Source: DASSUW01 sp963803335 | GTDB taxonomy: Bacteria > Actinomycetota > Thermoleophilia > Solirubrobacterales > Solirubrobacteraceae | Assembly: GCA_963803335.1 (NCBI GenBank) | Contig: CAWDME010000006.1 | Location: 62,001 to 126,000 of the forward strand | Direction of reading: 5' to 3' | DNA length: 64,000 bases | Shown: positions 49,560 through 57,438 of the stretch, piece after piece | Numbering within the stretch: the stretch's first letter is position 1 | How the letters are laid out: each line of letters begins with the position of its first letter | Notes under the pieces: model-generated | Database searches by the model: none | Told to the model about the DNA's origin: nothing | The model's input: only the letters and a program-made list of their open reading frames with translations | Made by a program: the position numbers and the translations under genes

Positions 49560-49871
49560 ATGACCGAGCCGACCGCCTGGTCGTTTCTCACCAACCACGC
49601 GCGAGTGCTGATCTGCATCGCCCAGGATCCCGGGATCCGGCTCCGTGAGATCGGCGAGACCGTGGGCATCACCGAGCGCGCCTCGCACCGGATCGTCGCC
49701 GAGCTCGCCGAGGCCGGCTACGTCACGCGCCGGCGCGTCGGCCGCCGCAACTACTACACGGTCCGTGCGGAGCTGCCGCTGCCGGACGCGCGCGACCGCC
49801 GCGTGGGCGACCTGCTCGGGATCCTCGCCGTGCCGCGCGCTACTGTGGACGCCGTACCAGCCGGATCGTGA
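49560..49871 (+). CDS. winged-helix transcriptional regulator
   Basis: 103 aa. Helix-turn-helix with wing: FLTNHARVLICIAQDPGIRL, REIGETVGITERASHRIVAE, then AGYVTRRRVGRRNYYTV, a MarR/ArsR-like single module. No sensor domain. The start is ATG 49560 next to a -10-like box. A cold-shock gene follows after 94 bases. Target unknown. Confidence 0.82.
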   Translation: MTEPTAWSFLTNHARVLICIAQDPGIRLREIGETVGITERASHRIVAELAEAGYVTRRRVGRRNYYTVRAELPLPDARDRRVGDLLGILAVPRATVDAVPAGS

Positions 49872-49965
49872 GCGATCCGGCACCGCAGTGCCAGCGCCCG
49901 CAGCAGATCGCCTAACCGCTTCCTCCCGCGTTCGCAGTGCACACGACGCCGTGGAGGTAACACGC

Positions 49966-50169
49966 ATGGCTACCGGAACCGTTAAGTGGTTCAGCGACGA
50001 CAAGGGCTTCGGCTTCATCACGCCCGACGAGGGCACGAAGGACCTGTTCGTCCATCACAGCGCCATCAGCGGCGAGGGCTTCAAGTCCCTCGCGGAGGGC
50101 GCCAAGGTGTCCTATGACGCCGAGTCCGGGCCCAAGGGCCCGAACGCGGCGAACGTCACGACGCTCTAG
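49966..50169 (+). CDS. cspA: cold-shock protein
   Basis: 67-aa OB-fold protein. RNA-binding motifs KGFGFITP (RNP1) and DLFVHHSAI (RNP2) are intact, as are the N-terminal GTVKWFSDDKG and final ANVTTL. Binds single-stranded RNA/DNA as a chaperone. ATG 49966 behind GTGGAGGT. A 94-base leader precedes it. Overlaps the convergent membrane-protein gene by 14 bases. Confidence 0.97.
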   Translation: MATGTVKWFSDDKGFGFITPDEGTKDLFVHHSAISGEGFKSLAEGAKVSYDAESGPKGPNAANVTTL

Positions 50170-51094
50170 CCGAGGCGATCGCGGGGCCGGGGTCGACGGG
50201 CGAGCGCAAGCTCCACAACCGGTCGACGCCGGCCCACGCCGCATATGTGAGCGCGCCGGCCGTGCCCGTCGCGGTCAACAGCACGCCCGCGGCGGCCGCC
50301 AGCGCGGCGCCGTTCGCGCCGAGGATGAGCACGACCGCGGCGGCACCGACGCTGGGCCCGATCGGCAGCTGGCTGAGCGTCACCATGGCGATCAGGACGG
50401 CGATGGCGTCGAACAGCGACGCGTCGACACCGACCGCCTCGAGCATCATCCAGTTGCGCGCGATCTGGGCGAGCACTGCCACCAGCACGAGCGCGATCAC
50501 GCCGTTGCGCCCGCGCAGGCTGCGCAGCACGGCGAGGCCGCTCCAGAACCCCGCGCGCCAGCGCCGCGCCACGTTCCGCAGCGCGGCCGCGAGCAGCAGC
50601 GCAACGGCCAGGAAGACGAGCGGCACCCACCACGGGAGCCCGAGCGGCCCGACGAGCGTGAACGAGGTCAGCGCGGCGAGCACGGCCTCCACCGTGAGGA
50701 TCGGCACCTCCGCCGCGATCAGCGCCGGTACGCGCGGGCAGCGGTCGGGCGCCGCACGCCGCAGCGCCCCGATCCGCACCGCGGTTCCGATCTGGCTGTT
50801 GAGCTGGCTGCCGACGTAGCCCGCGCTGGCGGCGCGGAACAGGCAGCGGCGGCCCACGGTCCCGCCCGCGGCACCGACGCAGATGCGCCACGCCTCGGTG
50901 CGGGAGACCAGCGCGAGCAGCTGCAGCGCGGTGGCGGCGACGAGGATCAAGACCGGCGCGCCCCCGAGTGCCGTCGCGAACTCGTCACGCCGGTCCGCCA
51001 GCACGTACGCGAGGACGACGATCGCCACCACGGCGCCACCGGCCGTCGTGCCTACACGGCGGCGTCGCGAACGGCTGGCTCCAGCTGAGCGCAC
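50156..51094 (-). CDS. flippase-like membrane protein (UPF0104/lysyl-PG synthase TM family)
   Basis: 312 aa with about eight hydrophobic segments and no soluble domain. Conserved positions of the lysylphosphatidylglycerol synthetase membrane region are visible: RAASAGYVGSQLN, EVPILTVEAVLAALT and QLPIGPSVGAAA. Function as lipid flippase or membrane component is inferred from the family. GTG start 51092-51094. Confidence 0.78.
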   Translation of the reverse strand: MRSAGASRSRRRRVGTTAGGAVVAIVVLAYVLADRRDEFATALGGAPVLILVAATALQLLALVSRTEAWRICVGAAGGTVGRRCLFRAASAGYVGSQLNSQIGTAVRIGALRRAAPDRCPRVPALIAAEVPILTVEAVLAALTSFTLVGPLGLPWWVPLVFLAVALLLAAALRNVARRWRAGFWSGLAVLRSLRGRNGVIALVLVAVLAQIARNWMMLEAVGVDASLFDAIAVLIAMVTLSQLPIGPSVGAAAVVLILGANGAALAAAAGVLLTATGTAGALTYAAWAGVDRLWSLRSPVDPGPAIASARAS

Positions 51095-51117
51095 TACCCG
51101 ACTCCTTGCGATGACCT

Positions 51118-51468
51118 GTGGAGATCAGGTGGCGTTACGCGCTCGACACGTGCGGCTGCACCGAACGAACGACGTCAGGCTGGACTCCCCGTGGACATGA
51201 GGGTACCCGAAGCTCGGGACTCCGCAGGCGCCCTGTGCGCTCGCGCGTGGCGCGGGGTATCCGAAACGCCGTGGTGTCGTGGATCGCGAAGGGCGGCGCG
51301 CGCGGGCCCGTGATCTTCGTCGACGAGTTCGAGCGGCGCGGCCGTGCCTGGCACGGCTCGCCGACGGGCCGCCCGCCCGGCTGCGGGATTCCGGACGCCG
51401 CCGCGGCCGCCTGGCAGCTCGACGTCAGCCAGTGCAGGCGCCCGGACGCGCCGGGCGATTCCAGCTAG
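51118..51468 (+). CDS. hypothetical protein before the second sulfatase
   Basis: 116 codons from GTG 51118. The first third is Arg/Thr-rich and unlike a protein domain; the second part (AVVSWIAKGGARGPVIFVDE, HGSPTGRPPGCGIPDAA, WQLDVSQCRRPD) looks coding and has two Cys. Ends 10 bases before the sulfatase ATG, so it may be co-transcribed. The true start may be later. No function is suggested. Confidence 0.35.
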   Translation: MEIRWRYALDTCGCTERTTSGWTPRGHEGTRSSGLRRRPVRSRVARGIRNAVVSWIAKGGARGPVIFVDEFERRGRAWHGSPTGRPPGCGIPDAAAAAWQLDVSQCRRPDAPGDSS

Positions 51469-51478
51469 CGTCCCGCCG

Positions 51479-53005
51479 ATGAGGGCGCGGACGATGGCGG
51501 CGGTGGTGCTGGCGCTGGTGATCGCTGCCGCGCCGGCCCGCGCGGCCGAGCCACCGCCGAACGTCGTGCTGCTCATGACCGACGACCAGACGGTGCGTGA
51601 CCTGCAGGTGATGTCGCACACGCGCGCCGCGATCGGCGCGCAGGGCGTGACGTTCACCGACTACCGCGCCGCGTTCCCGCTCTGCTGCCCGGCGCGCTCG
51701 ACCATGCTGACCGGCCAGTACGCGCACAACCACCGCGTGCTCGGCAACAAGCCGCCGCGCGGCGGCTACGCCCTGCTCGACAAGCTGCACACGCTGCCGG
51801 TGGCGTTGCAGCAACACGGCTACGCCAACTCGCACATCGGCAAGTACCTCAACGGCTACGAGCGCAAGCCGTTCCGCAACATCCCCCCGGGCTGGTCGAA
51901 CTGGCACGGCACGCTGCGGACGTACCGCATGTACGGGTTCCAGCTCAACGACAACGGCGTCGTGCACACCTACGGCTCGCTGCGCCGGCCGAACAAGCGC
52001 CTGTACCAGACCAACGTGCTGCGGCGCATCGCCACGCGCTTCATCCGTGGGCGCGCGCACGCCGACCATCCGTTCTTCCTGTCCGTCGCGTTCCTGGCGC
52101 CGCACGCCGAGATCTTCGACGGCTTCAGCCACGCGCCGCGCCCGGATCCAGACGACGTCGGCCGCTTCGCCCACAAGCCGCTGCCGCGCGACCCGTCGTT
52201 CGACGAGGCCGACATGAGCGACAAGCCGGCGTGGCTAGATCGCCAGCTCGGCGGCCCCCGGCACGCGCTCAAGCCGGCGCGCATCGTCGCCATCACGCGC
52301 CGCTTCCGCGCCCGCCAGGAAACGCTGCTCGCGGTCGACCGCGCGGTCGAGGCGATCGTCGACACGCTGCGCGACACCGGCCAGCTGCGCGGCACCTACA
52401 TCATCTTCACCTCCGACAACGGGTTCATGGAGGGCCAGCACCGGATCCAGTCCGGCAAGGTGGTCGCCTACGAGCCGAGCACCGCGCTGCCGCTGCTCAT
52501 GCGCGGGCCGGGGATCCCGGCCGGGCGCGTGTCGCGCGAGCCGGTGATGGACGTCGACCTCGCGCCGACAATCCTCGACATGACGGACGCGCCGCACCAC
52601 GGCTGGACGATCGACGGCCGCTCGATGCTCCCGTTCGCGCAGAGCCCGCAGCGAGCGCGCACGAGCCGGCCCCGGCTGATGGAGGTCGGCCCACAGGACA
52701 GCCGGCGCGGCGATCTCGACCAGGACGGCGCGCGCGTGCGCCGCACCGAGCGCCTCCGGCTGCCGCGCTACGGCGGCGTGGCCACCTCCCGCTACCGCTA
52801 CGTGCGCTACTTCAGCGGCCAGGAGGAGCTGTACGACCTGGCCCGCGATCCCTTCCAGATCGCCAACCGCGTGCACGACCCGCGCTACTTGCACACGCGC
52901 CGCTTCCTGCGGCGCGAGTTCCAGCGGCTGCGGGATTGCCGCGGTGCGGCGTGCCGGCGGCGGATCGGGGCGACGCCTGGGCCCGGGCGAACTGCGGCTG
53001 GGTAG
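51479..53005 (+). CDS. exported type I sulfatase
   Basis: 508 aa. Signal peptide (1-22, AAAPARA). Metal ligands Asp35-Asp36 in LLMTDDQ, formylglycine motif CCPAR at 69-73 (Cys69 modified), TGQYAHNH, GKYLNGY, then FTSDNGFMEGQHR. Belongs to the branch with N-acetylglucosamine-6-sulfatase and heparan-type enzymes (VVAYEPSTALPLLMRGPGI). Acts outside the membrane on a sulfated glycan or ester. Activation should depend on the FGE at 17010-17870. Strong hairpins follow the gene. Confidence 0.93.
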   Translation: MRARTMAAVVLALVIAAAPARAAEPPPNVVLLMTDDQTVRDLQVMSHTRAAIGAQGVTFTDYRAAFPLCCPARSTMLTGQYAHNHRVLGNKPPRGGYALLDKLHTLPVALQQHGYANSHIGKYLNGYERKPFRNIPPGWSNWHGTLRTYRMYGFQLNDNGVVHTYGSLRRPNKRLYQTNVLRRIATRFIRGRAHADHPFFLSVAFLAPHAEIFDGFSHAPRPDPDDVGRFAHKPLPRDPSFDEADMSDKPAWLDRQLGGPRHALKPARIVAITRRFRARQETLLAVDRAVEAIVDTLRDTGQLRGTYIIFTSDNGFMEGQHRIQSGKVVAYEPSTALPLLMRGPGIPAGRVSREPVMDVDLAPTILDMTDAPHHGWTIDGRSMLPFAQSPQRARTSRPRLMEVGPQDSRRGDLDQDGARVRRTERLRLPRYGGVATSRYRYVRYFSGQEELYDLARDPFQIANRVHDPRYLHTRRFLRREFQRLRDCRGAACRRRIGATPGPGRTAAG

Positions 53006-53037
53006 CGCAGCCAGCGATCGGCGTGGATGCGGTTCCC

Positions 53038-53074
53038 TGGCGCCTTGACGTCGCTATTCGACGTCAAAGCGCCA
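53038..53074 (+). terminator. 16-bp hairpin downstream of the sulfatase
   Basis: TGGCGCCTTGACGTCG, CTATT, CGACGTCAAAGCGCCA: 16-bp stem with a single G-T-type mismatch, extendable by TCCC/GGGA with one bulge. Likely terminator for the sulfatase gene and, being symmetric, usable in both directions. Confidence 0.65.
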
Positions 53075-53085
53075 CGGGACGCCTC

Positions 53086-53104
53086 TTGCTCGGTATGCGA
53101 GCAA
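53086..53104 (+). terminator. second hairpin with short A run
   Basis: TTGCTCG, GTATG, CGAGCAA: perfect 7-bp stem, followed by AAA and flanked outside by CCTCT/AGAGG. Tandem to the stem at 53038-53074. Confidence 0.5.
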
Positions 53105-53160
53105 AAAGCGCCAGAGGACCGCCGAACCGGCCCAAACGCAGCCGCAGTAAACGCCGGTAG

Positions 53161-53676
53161 CTAGCCCGCGTAGGTGGAGACCGGGGCACGGCCGAGGCCG
53201 GCGATCGCCTCAGCGAGCTCCTGTTCGCCAACGCGCTGACCGTCGTGCTCGCGCAGATGCCGGTCGCACGGTTGTGCGAGGGCCGGCGGCGCGTGACCGC
53301 GATCGCGATCGGGTCGCTGATCTTCGTCGCGGCGTGCGTGATGGTCGTGGGCGCTGATATCGCCGGCGCACCGGCCCTGCTGTTCGCGGCGGTGATCGTG
53401 GTCGGCGTCGGCGCGTGCTTCCACACGACGGCGCTGACGCCGCTCGTCGCCGACCTCGCGCCGCCCGCGCTGCGCGGCCGCTACATGGCGACGCTCGGGC
53501 TGTCGTGGTGGCTCGGGCTGGCGCTGGCGCCGACGCTCGGCGTGCCGCTGCTCGGCGTGTCGCCGGCGGGCACAATGCTGCTCGCCGCGATGGTGGCGCT
53601 CGCCGCCGCCGCCCCGGCGCTCGCGCTCGAGCGCGAGCTGCCGGCGGCGACCCGGCTCACGCCGGTCCCGCCCTGA
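53161..53676 (+). pseudogene. C-terminal half of an MFS transporter
   Basis: 172 codons in an open frame bounded upstream by TAG 53158-53160 and lacking a credible start. Begins GDRLSELLFANALTVVLAQM, typical of segment 7 of MFS carriers, followed by five hydrophobic segments (IAIGSLIFVAACVMVVG to MLLAAMVALAAAAPALAL) and ends TRLTPVPP. The first six segments are missing. Overlaps the convergent hydantoinase B gene by 20 bases. A GTG/ATG start at 53245 would give 143 aa. Deletion remnant. Confidence 0.65.
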
Positions 53677-55444
53677 GCCGCTCGTAGCCGGGGCCGCGGT
53701 CGAAGAACCGCGGCTCGCCGCCTGCCGCCCGCATCGCCGCGCGCTCGCGCGCCGTGGCGACGGCGTCACCCACGACGACCCCGTAGTCGTCGCGCGCCGC
53801 CGCCGCGGACACCTTGCCCTGCAGCACGTCGAGCTCCACGCGCTCGGGATCGCGGTCGAGCGGGTCGCCCCATCCCCCGCCGCCGGTGGTCTCGATCCGG
53901 ACGATCTCGCCCGCCGCGATCGGCTCGTCGTCACACAGGCCGCTCAGCACGCGCTCGTTCGGCCCGCCCGGGTCGATCGTCACGCGGAACGGCAGGCCCG
54001 CGCGGCCGCCACGCACGCCCCAGCAGGCGAGGATCGAGCGATCGGCGACCGACATGAACGACGCGTCCTCGAGCACGCGGATGTCCTTGCGGTAGCCGAG
54101 GCCGCCACGGAACTCGCCCGGGCCGCCGGAGTCGACGCGCAGCCCGAGGTGCTCGACCCGCACCGGGTAGCGCGACTCCACGAACTCCACCGGCAGGTTC
54201 TTGGAGTCCGGGACGATGTGGATCGTGTCCGAGCCGTCGGCGTAATAGCGGCCCCCGGACCCGCCGCCGAGGATCTCGCGGTACAGGTACCACTCGCCAC
54301 CGGGGTCGCGACCGGTGATGCCGGTGTAGCGGATCGTCTCCTGGTCGGCCGGCATCCGCCCGTCGACCGCCTGCGCCAACGCTCCCGCGAACACACCGAG
54401 CAGCCGCAGGATCACGAACGTGCGCGCGTTGGTCGGCGCCGGGAACACGGGCGTGAGCAGCGTGCCGGGCGGCGGGAAGCGCATGTCGATCAGCTCCACG
54501 ACACCCTCGTTCACGTCGAGCTCGGCCATCCGCTCCGGCGTCTCGGCGAGGTTGCGCAGGATCGGCGCGAGCCACTTCTTGAGGAAATTGCCGTCGGCGT
54601 AGTCGCCGGCGTGGTTGATCGGCCCCTTGGCCTGCGGGTCGGTGCCGGTGAAGTCGATCGTCAGCTTGTCGCCGCGCTTGGTCAGCGTCATCCGCTGCGC
54701 GTGCAGCCGCGGCGGGTCGACCCCGTCGTGCTCGGCGTAGTCCTCCCAGCGGTACTCCCCGTCGGGGATCTTCGCCAGCACCTCGCGCCGGAACGTCTCG
54801 GTCGTGGTCGAGATGATCGCGTCGAAGCACGCCTCGACGGCACCGCGCCCGTAGCGCTCGAACAACTCCTCCACGCGCTGGGCGCCCATCCGCGTCGCCG
54901 CGCACTCGGCGTCGATGTCGCCGGCCAGCGATTCCGGCATCCGCGAGTTGCGGGCGACGATCTTCAGCACGCCCTCGTTGGGCACGCCCGCCTCGTACAG
55001 CTTCACCGGCGGAACCATCAGCCCCTCTTGGAAGGCCGAGAGCGCGTTGCTGGGCATCGAGCCGGGGACCATGCCGCCGATGTCGTCGTGGTGCCCGAAG
55101 GCCTGCACGAAGGCGACGACCGCGCCGTCGCAGAACACCGGCACGGTCACGCACAGGTCGGGCAGGTGGCCGATCCCGCCCTCCGAGAGATAGACGTCGT
55201 TGTGGAAGTAGACGTCGCCCGGCCGCATCGTGGCGAGCGGGAAGTCGCGCACGACGGGATGCACGAGCGCCGAGTACGAGCGGCCGGTGAGCTTGCGCAG
55301 CCGGCGGTCGTGGATGCCCGCGCGGAAGTCGTGCTGGTCGCGGATCATCGGCGAGCGGGCAGTGCGGCCGATCGCGTCCTCAACCTCGGCCTCGATCGAG
55401 GCCAGCGTGCCCTGCACGATCTCGACGAGGATCGGGTCGATCAC
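53657..55444 (-). CDS. hyuB: hydantoinase B/oxoprolinase family subunit
   Basis: 595 aa, full-length HyuB/N-methylhydantoinase beta. Family blocks: DPILVEIVQGTLASIEAE, GDVYFHNDVY, HDDIGG, LGYRKDIRVLED and a C-terminal GGGGWGDPLDRDPE. It is the partner of HyuA in ATP-dependent opening of hydantoin-, oxoproline- or acetophenone-like substrates, cytoplasmic. GTG 55442-55444 overlaps the HyuA stop by 3-4 bases, so it is coupled. Third gene of a molybdenum-hydroxylase operon. Confidence 0.93.
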   Translation of the reverse strand: MIDPILVEIVQGTLASIEAEVEDAIGRTARSPMIRDQHDFRAGIHDRRLRKLTGRSYSALVHPVVRDFPLATMRPGDVYFHNDVYLSEGGIGHLPDLCVTVPVFCDGAVVAFVQAFGHHDDIGGMVPGSMPSNALSAFQEGLMVPPVKLYEAGVPNEGVLKIVARNSRMPESLAGDIDAECAATRMGAQRVEELFERYGRGAVEACFDAIISTTTETFRREVLAKIPDGEYRWEDYAEHDGVDPPRLHAQRMTLTKRGDKLTIDFTGTDPQAKGPINHAGDYADGNFLKKWLAPILRNLAETPERMAELDVNEGVVELIDMRFPPPGTLLTPVFPAPTNARTFVILRLLGVFAGALAQAVDGRMPADQETIRYTGITGRDPGGEWYLYREILGGGSGGRYYADGSDTIHIVPDSKNLPVEFVESRYPVRVEHLGLRVDSGGPGEFRGGLGYRKDIRVLEDASFMSVADRSILACWGVRGGRAGLPFRVTIDPGGPNERVLSGLCDDEPIAAGEIVRIETTGGGGWGDPLDRDPERVELDVLQGKVSAAAARDDYGVVVGDAVATARERAAMRAAGGEPRFFDRGPGYERLRAGPA

Positions 55445-57438
55445 CGGGCCACCACCACGTTGCCCAGCTCGTCGACCCGCGCCGTGAAGCCCGGGTGGAT
55501 CGGCAGCGTGGAGCCGAACTCCTCGATCACCGCCGGGCCCTCGATCTGGCCGGACAGCCGCTCGCGGGCGTAGATCGGCGTGTCATGGCGGCGGTCGCCG
55601 AAGAAGACCGGGCGGTGACCCGTGAGCGGGTCGCCCTCGGGCGCGATCGGCCGCAGCGTCGGCCGCTCCATCTCCCCCACGCCGGTCACGCGCAGGTTCA
55701 CCCACTCGACGACCTGGCCGGGATCGCCGCGATAGCAGTAGCCGTACGAGCGCTCGTGCGCGTCGTGGAAGCGCGCCTCGACGGCCTCGACGAAGGCGGC
55801 GTCGACCGGGCCGTCCGGCGCCGGGACGTGGATCTCGAACGCCTGGCCGAAGTAGCGCAGGTCGGCCGAGCGCACGCACGCGCCGCCCCGCTCGTGGCCC
55901 TGGCGCGCGAGCGCCGCCAGCGCCTCGGTCTCGAGCCGTGCGAACGCGCCGCCGAGCTCGTCGAGCCGCAGCTGGTCGTGGCGGCGCACGAGCGTCTGCA
56001 CGTGGTCGGTCCGCAGATCGGTGGCGAGCAGGCCGAACGCGCTCAGGTTGCCCGGGTCGCGCGGGACGAAGACCGTGCGCAGCCCGAGGATGTCGATCAG
56101 CCGGCAGGCGGTCAGCGGGCCTGAGCCGCCGAACGCGCAGACGTCGAAGTCGCGCACGTCGAGCCCGCGCTTGACGGTGACCTGCCGGATCGCGTTGGCC
56201 TGGTTCCAGGCGGCGATCTCCAGCACGCCGGCCGCGCACGCCTCCACGCCGAGGCGGACCGCGCCGGCCAAGCGCTCGTACGCGGCCTGCGCCGCCCCGC
56301 GGTCGAGCGGGATCTCGCCGCCCAGCAGGTGCTCGGGGATGTGGCCGAGCAACAGGAACGCGTCGGTCGTCGTCGGCTCGCCGCCGCCGCCCGGGTAGCA
56401 CGCCGGCCCCGGGCTGGCGCCCGCCGAGCGCGGCCCCACCTTCAGCGTCCCCTCCGGCGACGCCCACGCGATCGACCCGCCGCCGGTGCCGACCGTGACG
56501 ATGTCGACCATCGGCACCTTCACCGCGAAGCGCCCGACCGACCCCTCGGTGGTCAGGCTCGGGCGGCCGTCGCTGATCACCGCGACGTCGGTCGACGTGC
56601 CGCCGCCGTCGAGCGTGATGACGCGGCTGAAGCCGGCCTGCCCCGCCACCAGCGCCGCGCCCAGCGTGCCCGCCGCGGGGCCGGACAGGATCGTGGTGAT
56701 CGGCTTGGAGCCGACCTCGCCGGCCGCGATCACCCCGCCGTTGCTCTTCATGATGTAGAACGGCCGGTCGAGGCGGGCCTGGATCGAGGCCGCGTAGGCG
56801 GCCACGAGCGGCTTGACGAACGCGTCGACGAGCGTGGTGACCGAGCGCTCGTACTCGCGATACTCGCTCAGCACATCGGAGCTGATGGAAACCGCGCACT
56901 CCGGATGCTCCTCGCCGAGCACCTCGCGCATGCGCCGCTCGTGGTCCGGGTTCATATACGAGTGCAGCAAGCAGACGCCGACGCAGGCGATCCCCTGCTC
57001 GCGGAACCAGCGCGCGACGGCGCGCGCGCCGTCCTCGTCGAACTCGCGGATCACCGCACCCGTGCGATCCAGCCGCTCGGACACCTCCTGCGCGAGGTGC
57101 AGCGGCACGATGCGGTCGGGCTTGACCCAGAAGTACGAGTTGCCGTAGCTGTCGGGCACGCTCTGGCGGCCGATCTCCAGCAGGCCGCGAAAGCCCTGCG
57201 TCGTGATGAAGCCGAGGCCGCCGAAGTCGTCCTCGAGCAGCGCGTTGGTGGCGACCGTCGTCCCGTGCACGACCTCGAGGTCGTCGCCCGCGCGCGCCTT
57301 CTCGATCGCGCGCAGGAAGGCGACCGACGGGTCCGCCGGCGTGGACGGCACCTTGGTCGTGAAGACCCGGCCGGACGGGTGCGTGGCGACGACGTCGGTG
57401 AACGTCCCACCGGTGTCGATGCCGATGCGGACCGTCAC
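55441..57438 (-). CDS. hyuA: hydantoinase A/oxoprolinase family subunit
   Basis: 665 aa. Actin-like ATPase folds typical of HyuA: N-terminal IGIDTGGTFTDVVA phosphate loop, VVHGTTVATNALLE, ITLDGGGTSTDVAVI and GTGGGSIAW second phosphate region, FGGSGPLTAC. Phosphorylates the substrate or lactam before hydrolysis together with HyuB. GTG 57436-57438 overlaps the molybdenum hydroxylase stop (GTGA). The substrate is unknown; allantoin-like, N-methylhydantoin or caprolactam-like compounds are possibilities. Confidence 0.94.
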   Translation of the reverse strand: MTVRIGIDTGGTFTDVVATHPSGRVFTTKVPSTPADPSVAFLRAIEKARAGDDLEVVHGTTVATNALLEDDFGGLGFITTQGFRGLLEIGRQSVPDSYGNSYFWVKPDRIVPLHLAQEVSERLDRTGAVIREFDEDGARAVARWFREQGIACVGVCLLHSYMNPDHERRMREVLGEEHPECAVSISSDVLSEYREYERSVTTLVDAFVKPLVAAYAASIQARLDRPFYIMKSNGGVIAAGEVGSKPITTILSGPAAGTLGAALVAGQAGFSRVITLDGGGTSTDVAVISDGRPSLTTEGSVGRFAVKVPMVDIVTVGTGGGSIAWASPEGTLKVGPRSAGASPGPACYPGGGGEPTTTDAFLLLGHIPEHLLGGEIPLDRGAAQAAYERLAGAVRLGVEACAAGVLEIAAWNQANAIRQVTVKRGLDVRDFDVCAFGGSGPLTACRLIDILGLRTVFVPRDPGNLSAFGLLATDLRTDHVQTLVRRHDQLRLDELGGAFARLETEALAALARQGHERGGACVRSADLRYFGQAFEIHVPAPDGPVDAAFVEAVEARFHDAHERSYGYCYRGDPGQVVEWVNLRVTGVGEMERPTLRPIAPEGDPLTGHRPVFFGDRRHDTPIYARERLSGQIEGPAVIEEFGSTLPIHPGFTARVDELGNVVVAR

